Source: Falsiroseomonas sp051433165 (GTDB taxonomy: Bacteria; Pseudomonadota; Alphaproteobacteria; Acetobacterales; Acetobacteraceae). From it: a stretch of DNA of 64,000 nt. Below, one piece after another: positions 35,565 to 46,332 of this stretch. Position 1 is the first letter of the stretch; each line of letters starts with the position of its first letter. A program made the translations under genes and the position numbers. A model generated the notes under the pieces. That model saw only the letters and a list, made by a program, of their open reading frames with translations. It was not told the DNA's origin and did no database searches. The stretch spans positions 92,157 through 156,156 of the forward strand of contig NZ_JBHMFS010000014.1 in the NCBI RefSeq assembly GCF_051433165.1. The letters run 5' to 3'.

Positions 35565-38500
35565 TCAGAATGAACGGGTAAAGTAGGCTTGCAGGGGCGT
35601 CACATCAAGGGTTCCGCCCTTCAGCGCCGCGATGGCGTGCACCGCGGCCCGCGCGCCGGCCAGTGTCGTGTAGTGCGGGACACCGTGCGTCAGGGCGCTG
35701 CGACGGATATCGAAACTGTCAGAAACGCTCTGCCCGCCGCTGGCCGTGTTGATGACAAGCTGGATGGCATCCGACTTGATGGCGTCCACGCAATGCGGCC
35801 GGCCCTCGGCCACCTTGTTGACCACCGCGCAATCCAGCCCGACCTCCCGCAACCGGGCCGCGGTGCCGCGGGTGGCGAGCACCTTGAACCCCATCTCGAT
35901 CAGCCGGCGGGCGAGGGTGACGGCGCCGGCCTTGTCGCCATCCTTGACCGACAGAAAGGCCGTCCCGGCCTCCGGCAGCTTCACGCCCGCGCCCATCTGG
36001 GACTTCAGGAAGGCTTTCTCGAAGGACAAATCGAGGCCCATCACCTCCCCGGTCGACTTCATCTCCGGGCCGAGGATGACGTCCACATTCGGGAAGCGGT
36101 TGAAGGGGAAGACGGCTTCCTTGACCGCGACGTGGCGGGAGACGGCGGTATCATCCAGCCCGAAGGTCTTCAGATGCGCGCCGGCCATCACCAACGCGCC
36201 GATCTTGGCCACCGCGATGCCGGTGGCCTTGGCGACGAAGGGCACGGTGCGGCTGGCGCGGGGGTTCACCTCCAGCACGAAGATTTCGCCGTCCTTGACC
36301 GCGTATTGCACGTTCATCAGGCCCTTGACCTTGAGGGCCTTCGCCATCGCCTCCGTCTCCGCCTTCAACTCGGTGATGATGGCGGGGGGCAGGGAATAGG
36401 GGGGCAGGGAGCAGGCGCTGTCGCCGGAATGGATGCCGGCTTCCTCGATATGCTCCATGACGCCAGCGACATAGACATCGCCGGTTTCGTCCGCGATGCA
36501 GTCCACATCGACCTCGATGGCGTCCGCCAGATACTGGTCGATCAGGATCGGGTTCTCGCCGGACACCTTCACGGCTTCCGCGCCGAAGCGGCGGAGCTGT
36601 TCCTTGTTGTAGGCGATTTCCATGGCACGGCCGCCGAGCACGTAGGACGGGCGCACGACGACCGGGTAGCCGATGCGCTCAGCCTCGACGAGGGCTTCGT
36701 TCAGGTCGCGCGCAATGCCATTCTGCGGCTGCTTCAGGCCGAGCGACTTCAGAAGAAGCTGGAAGCGCTCGCGGTCCTCGGCGATGTCGATGGCCTCGGC
36801 GGAGGTGCCCAGGATCGGGATGCCCGCCTTGTGCAGTGCCTGGGACAGCTTCAGCGGCGTCTGGCCGCCATACTGCACGATGCAGCCCAGCAGCTCGCCG
36901 GATTCCTGTTCCTTGCGGCAGATCGCCAGCACGTCCTCCGCCGTCAGCGGCTCGAAATACAGGCGGTCGGAGGTGTCGTAGTCGGTGGAGACCGTCTCCG
37001 GGTTGCAGTTGACCATGATGGTCTCGTAACCGGCATCGCGCAGCGCGTAGCAGGCATGGACGCAGCAATAGTCGAATTCGATACCCTGGCCGATGCGGTT
37101 CGGGCCGCCGCCGAGGATGATGATCTTTTTCCGAGCTGTGGGCCGGCTTTCGCAATCCGGCGCGCCGAAGCCGCCTTCGTAGGTGGAATACATATAGGGC
37201 GTGTCGGAGGCGAATTCCGCCGCGCAGGTATCGATGCGCTTGAACACCGCATGCACGCCGAGCGCGTCACGTGCCGCAAAGATCTGCGCCTCGGTCTTGC
37301 CGGTGAGCTTGGCCAGCCGCGTATCGGCAAAGCCGAGTGCCTTCAACGCACGGAACCCATCCGCGGTCTTCGGCAGGCCCTCGGCCTTGACGCGCGTCTC
37401 GGCATCGACAATCCGGCCAATCTCGCGGATGAACCAGGGGTCGAAGCGGCAGGCCTCGTGGATCTCCTCCACCGACATGCCGGCGCGCAACGCCTGCGCA
37501 ATCACCAGCGAACGGTCCGGCTTTGGCGTGGCCAGCGAGGTACGGATGGCGGCGTGGCTGCCATCGCCGGGCACCTCGATTTCATCGAGGCCCGAAAGCC
37601 CCGTCTCAAGCCCGCGCAGGCCCTTCTGCAAGGCCTCGGCAAAGCTGCGGCCGATCGCCATGGTCTCACCGACCGACTTCATGCTGGTGGTCAGCGTCGC
37701 CGGCGTGCCCGGGAATTTTTCGAAGGTGAAGCGCGGGATCTTCACCACGACATAGTCGATCGTCGGCTCGAAGCTGGCCGGCGTGACCATGGTGATGTCG
37801 TTTTTGAGCTCGTCCAGCGTGTAGCCCACCGCCAGCTTTGCCGCGATCTTGGCGATCGGAAAACCCGTCGCCTTCGAGGCCAGCGCGGAGGAACGCGAAA
37901 CGCGCGGATTCATCTCGATGACCACCATGCGGCCGTCGACGGGGTTGATGCCGAACTGCACGTTGGACCCGCCGGTATCGACGCCGATCTCCCGCAGGCA
38001 CGCGATGGAGGCATCGCGCATCCGCTGGTATTCCTTGTCCGTCAGCGTCAGCGCCGGGGCGATGGTGACAGAGTCGCCGGTATGCACGCCCATCGGGTCC
38101 AGATTCTCGATGGAGCAGATGATGATGCAGTTGTCGGCGCTGTCGCGGACCACCTCCATCTCATACTCCTTCCAACCCAGCACGCTTTCCTCGACCAGCA
38201 CTTCCGTGGTCATGGAGGCGCTGAGGCCCGCCGTGACGATCTGCTCGAATTCCTCGCGGTTATAGGCAATGCCGCCGCCTGTGCCGCCGAGGGTGAAGCT
38301 CGGGCGGATGACGCAGGGCAGGCCGACCAGATCGAGCCCGGCGCGGGCTTCCTCCATGGAATGGGCGATGGCGGATTTCGGGCTTTCGATGCCGATCTTG
38401 GACATGGCATCGCGGAACTTCAGCCGGTCCTCCGCCTTGTCGATGACGTCCGCCTTGGCGCCGATCAGCTCACAGCCGTATTTCGTCAGGATGCCCGCGG

Positions 38501-38810
38501 CATCGAGCTTCAGTGCGGTGTTCAGCGCGGTCTGGCCGCCCATGGTGGGCAGGAGCGCGTCGGGGCGTTCCTTCGCGATGATCTTCTCGACCATCTCCAC
38601 CGTGATCGGCTCGATATAGGTGGCATCCGCCAGGCCCGGATCGGTCATGATCGTGGCCGGGTTGGAGTTCACCAGGATCACGCGAAAGCCCTCGGCGCGC
38701 AGCGCCTTGCAGGCCTGGGCGCCGGAATAGTCGAATTCGCAGGCCTGGCCGATGACGATCGGGCCGGCGCCGATGATCAGGATGGATTTGATGTCGGTGC
38801 GCTTCGGCAT
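35565..38810 (-). CDS. carB: Carbamoyl-phosphate synthase large subunit
   Basis: A 1081-residue synthetase subunit that makes carbamoyl phosphate for arginine and pyrimidines. The two homologous ATP-grasp halves are visible: IKSILIIGAGPIVIGQACEFDYSG opens the first and KIIILGGGPNRIGQGIEFDYCC the second, with DQYLADAIEVDVDCIAD in the second. The last ~140 residues are the MGS-like allosteric domain. Full length. carA is not adjacent: three genes separate the two. The start lies one base after the small membrane gene. Confidence 0.98.
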   Translation of the reverse strand: MPKRTDIKSILIIGAGPIVIGQACEFDYSGAQACKALRAEGFRVILVNSNPATIMTDPGLADATYIEPITVEMVEKIIAKERPDALLPTMGGQTALNTALKLDAAGILTKYGCELIGAKADVIDKAEDRLKFRDAMSKIGIESPKSAIAHSMEEARAGLDLVGLPCVIRPSFTLGGTGGGIAYNREEFEQIVTAGLSASMTTEVLVEESVLGWKEYEMEVVRDSADNCIIICSIENLDPMGVHTGDSVTIAPALTLTDKEYQRMRDASIACLREIGVDTGGSNVQFGINPVDGRMVVIEMNPRVSRSSALASKATGFPIAKIAAKLAVGYTLDELKNDITMVTPASFEPTIDYVVVKIPRFTFEKFPGTPATLTTSMKSVGETMAIGRSFAEALQKGLRGLETGLSGLDEIEVPGDGSHAAIRTSLATPKPDRSLVIAQALRAGMSVEEIHEACRFDPWFIREIGRIVDAETRVKAEGLPKTADGFRALKALGFADTRLAKLTGKTEAQIFAARDALGVHAVFKRIDTCAAEFASDTPYMYSTYEGGFGAPDCESRPTARKKIIILGGGPNRIGQGIEFDYCCVHACYALRDAGYETIMVNCNPETVSTDYDTSDRLYFEPLTAEDVLAICRKEQESGELLGCIVQYGGQTPLKLSQALHKAGIPILGTSAEAIDIAEDRERFQLLLKSLGLKQPQNGIARDLNEALVEAERIGYPVVVRPSYVLGGRAMEIAYNKEQLRRFGAEAVKVSGENPILIDQYLADAIEVDVDCIADETGDVYVAGVMEHIEEAGIHSGDSACSLPPYSLPPAIITELKAETEAMAKALKVKGLMNVQYAVKDGEIFVLEVNPRASRTVPFVAKATGIAVAKIGALVMAGAHLKTFGLDDTAVSRHVAVKEAVFPFNRFPNVDVILGPEMKSTGEVMGLDLSFEKAFLKSQMGAGVKLPEAGTAFLSVKDGDKAGAVTLARRLIEMGFKVLATRGTAARLREVGLDCAVVNKVAEGRPHCVDAIKSDAIQLVINTASGGQSVSDSFDIRRSALTHGVPHYTTLAGARAAVHAIAALKGGTLDVTPLQAYFTRSF

Positions 38811-38811
38811 G

Positions 38812-39078
38812 TCAGGCTCCGGTCGAGTTGGATTGGCGCCGCGCGCTCAGCAGCAGCAGCGGCAGGATCAGCAAATGGGGGATGCCCCAGAAATACACGG
38901 CCAGCGGCGCTTCCTCCGCCAGCAGCAAGGTCGTCGCGCCATGCACCACAACGGACAGCGCGAAGGCGCCAAGCGCGGCGCGCATCGGGGACGTCAGCCG
39001 ACGGAGGGATGATGCCACGGTGAACAGCACCAGGCCCGAATAGGCGAGCGCGAACAGCGCGAAGGCGAAGGTGATCAT
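38812..39078 (-). CDS. Small integral membrane protein
   Basis: An 88-residue protein with three predicted helices (ITFAFALFALAYSGLVLFTVA, MRAALGAFALSVVVHGATTLLLAE, YFWGIPHLLILPLLLLSA). I do not recognise the family. It overlaps the LysE-type gene by 4 bp upstream and ends one base before the carB start, so it is tightly coupled to both. A longer frame reading upstream is only an antisense-like extension into the neighbour. Confidence 0.7.
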   Translation of the reverse strand: MITFAFALFALAYSGLVLFTVASSLRRLTSPMRAALGAFALSVVVHGATTLLLAEEAPLAVYFWGIPHLLILPLLLLSARRQSNSTGA

Positions 39079-39710
39079 GTGGCGCGGCCTTCCGTTGCGA
39101 GCTTCACGGCCAGCAATGCCAGCGCGCCACCGAGCACCCAGCGCTGCACCGCCATCCATGTGGGGTTCTCGCCGAGGAAGCGCGCGGCCCCCGCGGCGCC
39201 CCAGACCAGCACCGCGTCCCACGCCGTGCAGATGGCGATCTGCACTAAGCCGAGGATGGCGGCCTGCAGGAACAGGTTGCCCCGCTCCGGATCCAGGAAG
39301 GGCGGCAGCACCGCCATGTAGAACAGCGCCACCTTTGGATTCAGCGCCGCGGTGGCAAACCCCACCCAGAACAGCCGCGCCCGCGGTTCCCGCGGCATTT
39401 TCCGGGCGGCAAAGATCGGCTGCCCACCGGGCCGCACACTCTGCCAGGCGAGGTACAGAAGGTAGGCGACGCCACCGAGCCGCAGAATGTCCCAGGCATA
39501 GGGCACGGCCAGCAGCGCCGCGGTGATGCCGGCGGCGGCGCAGACCATGATGGTGAAGGACCCGAACTGGCAGCCGACCAGCGACACCATGCCCGCCCCG
39601 GTACCCTGCGCGAGGGAACGCGAGATCAAATAGATCATGTTCGGCCCGGGCGTGACCGCGAGGCCAAGCGACAGGGCGGCGAAGATCAGCAGGGTTTCAG
39701 GGGAGGGCAT
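39075..39710 (-). CDS. LysE/RhtB-family exporter
   Basis: A 211-residue, six-helix amino-acid exporter. The family motif GLAVTPGPNMIYLISRSLAQG and the later LNPKVALFYMAVLPPFLDP are clear. Substrates of the family are amino acids or their derivatives. Sited inside the car operon, export of an arginine-pathway intermediate is conceivable but unproven. Confidence 0.88.
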   Translation of the reverse strand: MPSPETLLIFAALSLGLAVTPGPNMIYLISRSLAQGTGAGMVSLVGCQFGSFTIMVCAAAGITAALLAVPYAWDILRLGGVAYLLYLAWQSVRPGGQPIFAARKMPREPRARLFWVGFATAALNPKVALFYMAVLPPFLDPERGNLFLQAAILGLVQIAICTAWDAVLVWGAAGAARFLGENPTWMAVQRWVLGGALALLAVKLATEGRAT

Positions 39711-39720
39711 GGGGTTTGTC

Positions 39721-40398
39721 TTAGTTTGTCCAACCGATTAACCTGGCGACTTGTTGCCCGGCCTGCTTTGCTAATTCGCCAACAGCGTTTTTTGTAAAGT
39801 TCTCTACTAGCCATCGCATGGGAGCCAAAAGCAGTGCGGCGAGCTGAGCTTTGGACGGGCAAGCGGCTCTCAGAGCTTGCAGGCCTGTCTGCAAAGACCA
39901 AAGCATACCTGCGTGTTGTTGAGGCTTCGCCACAGCAAAACCATTGTCCCCGCGCACACGCTCTATCAAATTTTCTGTGTTCTCTACCGCCGATTTGAAA
40001 TCGTATGAATCCCTATCCAGTGGAAGAGGTTCCCAAGCCTCTGAAACGCCGGCCGCTGCCTCCGAATCAACTGCTGTGTCTTCATCAACTTGCCTTGAGA
40101 TTCTTACCCCAAGTTGTTCAAGGGTCCTTATTGCGCCATCGTGGTCGACCAAAGTTTGTTCTGCTGCAGAAAGACCTTTGGGTAAAAACTCCACGTCTTC
40201 GCCAGAATAACTCCTTAGAAATCCGCTATTATTTAAATCGTCGATTATCATGCGCAGCATATATAGAGATGCACGACTTCCGAGAAAATTACTCAAATCG
40301 GAGAGGGACCAAATGCTGCGTGTGTCTTCAATTAAATGCAGGTAAAGCGTCGCAAATATTGCACGCCGAAGCTCATGACTTGTCCAACGCTTGATCAC
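39721..40398 (-). CDS. AT-rich orphan gene of unknown function, inserted in the car operon
   Basis: A 225-residue protein with no family I can name. The first ~80 residues look like a winged-helix fold (ELRRAIFATLYLHLIEDTR, then LSDLSNFLGSRASLYMLRMIIDDLNNSGFLR). A charged, variable linker follows. The last ~75 residues (GDNGFAVAKPQQHAGMLWSL to QQVARLIGW) form amphipathic to hydrophobic helices that may attach to membrane or oligomerise. The base composition is far more AT-rich than every neighbour, and codons such as TTA, ATA and AGA are frequent. The gene lies 23 bp after carA and 10 bp before LysE. It looks horizontally acquired. Confidence 0.75.
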   Translation of the reverse strand: MIKRWTSHELRRAIFATLYLHLIEDTRSIWSLSDLSNFLGSRASLYMLRMIIDDLNNSGFLRSYSGEDVEFLPKGLSAAEQTLVDHDGAIRTLEQLGVRISRQVDEDTAVDSEAAAGVSEAWEPLPLDRDSYDFKSAVENTENLIERVRGDNGFAVAKPQQHAGMLWSLQTGLQALRAACPSKAQLAALLLAPMRWLVENFTKNAVGELAKQAGQQVARLIGWTN

Positions 40399-40421
40399 TA
40401 TCAGAGCCGCCTTTCCGCACT

Positions 40422-41807
40422 TTAACGAGCGTTCCGCATCTCGATCATCCCGACGAAACGCTGGAACAGGTGGTGGCTGTCCGTCGGCCCCGGCGAAGCC
40501 TCCGGATGGTACTGCACCGAAAACGCCGGCTTCGTGCTGCTTGCGATGCCCTCGTTGGAGCCGTCGAACAGGCTGCGATGCGTTACCGTCACGCCGTCCG
40601 GCAGGCTGGCATCGTCCACGGCGAAGCCGTGGTTCTGCGAGGTGATCTCCACCTTGCCCGTCGCCAGTTCCTTCACCGGCTGGTTGGCGCCGCGATGGCC
40701 GCGGTCGAGCTTGAAGGTCTTGGCGCCCAAAGCAAGCGCCAGCAACTGATGGCCGAGGCAGATGCCGAAGACGGGCAGCCCGGTCTCCAGCACGCCGCGG
40801 ATCGCCGGCACGGCATATTCACCCGTCGCCGCGGGGTCGCCAGGGCCGTTCGACAGGAACACGCCATCCGGCTTGTGCGCCAGAATATCCTCGGCGGTGG
40901 CAGTCGCCGGCACCACCGTCACGGCGCAGCCGGCGGCGGCCAGGCAGCGCAGGATGTTGCGCTTGGCGCCATAATCCACCGCGACCACCTTGAAGCGCGG
41001 CGCGGATTGGGTGGCGTAGCCCTGGCCCCAGGCCCATTCGGCCTCGTCCCAGCTATAGGATTGCCGGGTCGTGACCTCCTTCGCCAGGTCCATCCCCTCC
41101 AGCCCCGGCCAGCCCTTGGCCTGCGCCACCAGCGCCGCGATGTCGAATTTTCCGTCGGCCGGATGCGCCAGCACGCCGTTCGGCGCGCCGCCGTCGCGGA
41201 TGCGGATGGTCAGCGCGCGCGTGTCGATGCCGGCGATGCCGGGCACGCCATGCGACTTCAGCCAGTCATCCAGATGCCGCGTGGCGCGGTAGTTGGAGGG
41301 CTCGGTCAGGTCCTGCTTCACGATCAGGCCGCGCGCGGCGGGCGTGATCGCCTCGATATCCTCCGCATTGGCGCCGACATTGCCGATATGCGGGAAGGTG
41401 AAGCAGATGGTCTGGCCGGCGTAGGAGGGATCGGTCAGCACCTCCTGGTACCCGGTCATGGAGGTGTTGAAGCAGATCTCGGCGACGGTGGTGGTCTGCG
41501 CGCCAAAGCCGCGGCCCCAGAACACGCTGCCATCGGCCAGCACCAGGGCGGCGGTCGCGCCAGTCGGGGGGGTGTCGGTCTGGCTCACGGGGCGGGTCTC
41601 CGGATGCGGGGCGGGGCGGGGGGTGGTATCCCCTTGGGGCAGGTCGGTCAGGCTGAGGCCGGTGGCGGCCAGGATGGCGGACCAGTGCTTGGCCGGCACG
41701 GCGCGGGCCTGGCGCCATTTCCGCACGGCCTCCGTGCCGATGCCGAGGCGCTGGGCCGCGGCTTCCGGGCCACCCATCAGGGTGATGATCTCTTCGACGG
41801 TTCGCAT
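40422..41807 (-). CDS. carA: Carbamoyl-phosphate synthase small subunit fused to an N-terminal HTH domain
   Basis: A 461-residue glutaminase subunit of carbamoyl-phosphate synthase. The class I amidotransferase part is complete: VFGICLGHQLLALALG (nucleophile Cys) and VQYHPEASPGP (His, Glu). The first ~58 residues are not CarA: MGGPEAAAQRLGIGTEAVRKW is a YdaS/Cro-like helix-turn-helix, followed by VPAKHWSAILAATGLSLTDLP and a proline-rich linker. No stop codon separates the domains. CarA-like sequence starts near residue 80. A GTG at 41588 (residue 74) could give a normal ~388-residue CarA as well. Two palindromes lie directly upstream. Confidence 0.93.
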   Translation of the reverse strand: MRTVEEIITLMGGPEAAAQRLGIGTEAVRKWRQARAVPAKHWSAILAATGLSLTDLPQGDTTPRPAPHPETRPVSQTDTPPTGATAALVLADGSVFWGRGFGAQTTTVAEICFNTSMTGYQEVLTDPSYAGQTICFTFPHIGNVGANAEDIEAITPAARGLIVKQDLTEPSNYRATRHLDDWLKSHGVPGIAGIDTRALTIRIRDGGAPNGVLAHPADGKFDIAALVAQAKGWPGLEGMDLAKEVTTRQSYSWDEAEWAWGQGYATQSAPRFKVVAVDYGAKRNILRCLAAAGCAVTVVPATATAEDILAHKPDGVFLSNGPGDPAATGEYAVPAIRGVLETGLPVFGICLGHQLLALALGAKTFKLDRGHRGANQPVKELATGKVEITSQNHGFAVDDASLPDGVTVTHRSLFDGSNEGIASSTKPAFSVQYHPEASPGPTDSHHLFQRFVGMIEMRNAR

Positions 41808-41820
41808 GGCGACAGAATGT

Positions 41821-41835
41821 GGGAATTTTCTTCCC
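41821..41835. promoter_or_regulatory. Palindrome GGGAATTTTCTTCCC, proposed operator 1
   Basis: Perfect 5-bp arms around a 5-base AT-rich spacer, extended by a T/A pair on both sides (TGGGAA / TTCCCA). It is 14 bp upstream of the HTH-CarA start and may fall between weak -35 (TTGTCC) and -10-like (CATTCT) hexamers on the minus strand. Confidence 0.6.
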
Positions 41836-41857
41836 AGGACAAGCGGGATCGCGCCCC

Positions 41858-41872
41858 GGGAATATTTTTCCC
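41858..41872. promoter_or_regulatory. Palindrome GGGAATATTTTTCCC, proposed operator 2
   Basis: Same arms and same spacer length as the site at 41821, 37 bp away centre to centre. It lies between HTH-carA and the divergent yqeY-dnaG-rpoD operon, 44 bp before the yqeY start. Confidence 0.6.
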
Positions 41873-41915
41873 AATCGGCCCGTCATGCTACAGCGCGCTG
41901 ACAAGGAGAACCCCT

Positions 41916-42380
41916 ATGGCCGACGACCTCCGCACCCGTTTCACCGCCGAGTTGAAGACCGCGATGCTGGCCAAGGAAGCCGCGCGCGTCTCCGGCATCC
42001 GCATGATCACCGCCAAGCTGAAGGACGCCGACATCGCCGCGCGGCCATCGGGCGTGGAGAAGGTGCCGGATGACCAGATCATCTCCATGCTGCGCGGCAT
42101 GGTGAAGTCCCGCACGGAAAGCGCCGGAATGTACCGCCAGGGCAACCGCCCCGAACTGGCGGAGAAGGAGGAGGCGGAGATCGCCATCATTGAATCCTTC
42201 CTGCCGCAGCAGATGGATGATGCCGCGATGCAGGCTGCGGTGCAGGACGCGGTGGCCGAAGCGGGCGCCAGCAGCGTGAAGGACATGGGCAAGGTCATGG
42301 CCGTGCTGCGGGCAAAGCACGCCGCCAGCCTGGACATGGCCAAGGCCGGGCCGCTGGTGAAGGCGGCGCTGGGCGGCTGA
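41916..42380 (+). CDS. yqeY: GatB/YqeY domain-containing protein
   Basis: A 154-residue helical protein of the YqeY family, related to the tail domain of the tRNA amidotransferase GatB. Signatures are LKDADIAARP, ISMLRGMVKSRTESAGMYRQGNRPELAEKEEAEI and SVKDMGKVMAVLRAKH. AAGGAG lies before the ATG. It precedes dnaG and rpoD, a widespread alphaproteobacterial order. Its biochemical role is not settled. Confidence 0.93.
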   Translation: MADDLRTRFTAELKTAMLAKEAARVSGIRMITAKLKDADIAARPSGVEKVPDDQIISMLRGMVKSRTESAGMYRQGNRPELAEKEEAEIAIIESFLPQQMDDAAMQAAVQDAVAEAGASSVKDMGKVMAVLRAKHAASLDMAKAGPLVKAALGG

Positions 42381-42455
42381 TCCGCCGGCGCGGGCGAAGA
42401 ATTCGCGCCGCGCCCATTCTCCCAGCCGGGTCCGGTGCTAATAGGGTCAGCACCC

Positions 42456-44312
42456 ATGGCCCTGCCCCCCAACTTCCTCGAGGAGCTGCGTGCGCGGACT
42501 CCGCTGGCCCCGCTGATTCAGCGGAAGACGCGGCTGACCAAATCCGGGCGGAACTGGAAGGGCTGCTGCCCCTTCCACGGGGAAAAGACCCCCTCCTTCT
42601 ACGTCTATGACGACCATTTCCACTGCTTCGGCTGCGGCGCGCATGGCGATGCGATAACCTTCGTCATGCAGGCCGAGGGCTTGGGCTTTCCGGAAGCCGT
42701 GGAACGCCTGGCCGCCGAGGCCGGCCTGCAGGTCCCCCAGGCAACCCCCGAGGCCGCCGCCCGCGAACGCCGGGCGCGCGACCTGTATGGCGTGCTGGAC
42801 GCCGCCGAGGCCGCCTTCCGCCGCCGCCTGCGGCTGCCGGAGGGGGAGGCGGCGCTGGCCTATCTCAAGCGCCGCGGGCTGCGCGAGGACACCATCACTG
42901 GCTTCGGCCTCGGCTGGTCCGGCGGCGGCCGCGGCGTGCTGGCGGCGGAGCTGAAGGCCGATGGCATCACCCCGCAGCAGCTTGCCGAGGCCGGGTTGGT
43001 GCGCGAGCGCGAGGATGGCGAGGGCTTTTCCGACCTGTTCTTCAACCGCGTGATCTTCCCTATCCGCGACCGGCGCGGCCGGGTGATTTCCTTCGGCGGG
43101 CGCATCCTGGGCGATGGCCAGCCGAAATACGTCAACGGGCCGGAGACCAGCCTGTTCTCCAAGCGCCGCAATCTCTACGGCCTGGACCTGGCGCGCGAAG
43201 GTGCCTTCCGGGGCGCACCGGTGGTGGTGGTGGAGGGCTACATGGATGTCATCGCCCTGCACCAGGCGGGCTTCACCGGCGCCGTCGCGCCGCTCGGCAC
43301 CGCGCTGACGGCGGAGCAGATGGAGGAGTTGTGGCGCCTGACGCCGGAGCCGGTGCTGTGCTTCGACGGCGATGCCGCCGGCGGCCGCGCGGCGGCCAAG
43401 GCGGCGGAGGCGGCGCTGCCGCTGCTGACGACGGAACGCAGCCTGAAGCTGGCCACCCTGCCGGCGGGGGAGGATCCGGATACGCTGGTCTCCCGCCGCG
43501 GCCCGGCCGGCTTCGCCGCGGTGCTGGATGGCGCAAGGCCGTTGTCGGAGGCGCTGTACGCCCTGCTGACGGAAGGCCGCCCCGCCACCACGCCGGAGCA
43601 GCGCGCGGCGCTGCGCAACCGGCTGGCCGCGGTGGCCAATGCCATCCCGGACAAGTCCCTGGCGGCGGAGTATCGCCGCAGCCTGCTCGACCGTTTCTTC
43701 GCCGCCAGCCGGCCCCAGCCGGGCCGCGGCCTGGGTGCGGGCCGCAAACCGCCGGCCGCACCGCGCGCCCGCCCGGCGATCACGCGGGAGAGGACGCGCA
43801 ACGAACAGGCCTCGACCCTGATGGCCATCACGCTGCGCCATCCCTGGCTGCTGGGCGAAGTGGAAGAATGTTTCGCGGCGGTGGATCTCGGCGATGCCGC
43901 ATTGGCCGAGTGCCGGGATGCCGTGCTGGCTTGGTTGGCGGAGGGCCATGAACTTGACTCAACCCGGCTGATGGACCAACTCGCCGGCCGTGGGATGGCG
44001 GAACTTGCGACCGGCCTGCTGCGGGGCGCCGGGGTGCCGGAAGCCGCTTCCGTCGATGCCCAGCCGAAGGACGCGCTGGATGCATGGTGGCACTTCTACG
44101 GCCTGCTGCGCGGCAGGGCGGAGTTGGAGGAGGACCAGGCCCGGGAAGGGCGCGCCTGGGTCGAGGCGACCGATCCGGTCGCCCAGGCCCGCGCCCAGCA
44201 ACGGATCATCCGGCTGACGATGCTGCTGGAAGCGCAGCACCGCGGAGAAATGGCGGAGGATGCGGCCGGCCCGGCCGGATTACAGGATGGGCACGCCATG
44301 GGTGGTAATTGA
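42456..44312 (+). CDS. dnaG: DNA primase
   Basis: A 618-residue primase that makes RNA primers for replication. The CHC2 zinc finger is CCPFHGEKTPSFYV with CFGCGAHG (ligands C38, H41, C57, C60). The TOPRIM core has VVVVEGYMDVIALHQAG and CFDGDAAG. The C-terminal helicase-binding part is shorter and more divergent, with a basic Ala/Pro/Arg linker near residue 425. Start at 42456 (MALPPNFLEEL). Confidence 0.97.
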   Translation: MALPPNFLEELRARTPLAPLIQRKTRLTKSGRNWKGCCPFHGEKTPSFYVYDDHFHCFGCGAHGDAITFVMQAEGLGFPEAVERLAAEAGLQVPQATPEAAARERRARDLYGVLDAAEAAFRRRLRLPEGEAALAYLKRRGLREDTITGFGLGWSGGGRGVLAAELKADGITPQQLAEAGLVREREDGEGFSDLFFNRVIFPIRDRRGRVISFGGRILGDGQPKYVNGPETSLFSKRRNLYGLDLAREGAFRGAPVVVVEGYMDVIALHQAGFTGAVAPLGTALTAEQMEELWRLTPEPVLCFDGDAAGGRAAAKAAEAALPLLTTERSLKLATLPAGEDPDTLVSRRGPAGFAAVLDGARPLSEALYALLTEGRPATTPEQRAALRNRLAAVANAIPDKSLAAEYRRSLLDRFFAASRPQPGRGLGAGRKPPAAPRARPAITRERTRNEQASTLMAITLRHPWLLGEVEECFAAVDLGDAALAECRDAVLAWLAEGHELDSTRLMDQLAGRGMAELATGLLRGAGVPEAASVDAQPKDALDAWWHFYGLLRGRAELEEDQAREGRAWVEATDPVAQARAQQRIIRLTMLLEAQHRGEMAEDAAGPAGLQDGHAMGGN

Positions 44313-44407
44313 GCGGGCGCGGTGGCGCGGGTAACGGGCGAATTCGCGCGGGCAGGTTGGGCAAAAGCCCGGCCTCGCCAGGGCGCCGTTGACGGAGCGG
44401 AAAAGGC

Positions 44408-46330
<1,923 letters not shown>

Positions 46331-46332
46331 CC

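Noticed and set aside
35589..39023. A 1144-codon open frame on the plus strand
   Set aside because: It is exactly antisense to carB and reads as His/Arg/Asp-rich shadow sequence typical of a high-GC gene's complement.
39079..39222. A longer version of the small membrane protein upstream of carB
   Set aside because: The extra 48 residues overlap the LysE-type gene in another frame and look non-native; ATG 39078 overlaps the upstream stop in the usual ATGA way.
41588..41807. Separate small HTH gene upstream of carA
   Set aside because: There is no stop codon between the HTH and CarA parts and the linker reads through in frame, so a fusion is the simplest reading; the alternative is kept as a possible internal start.
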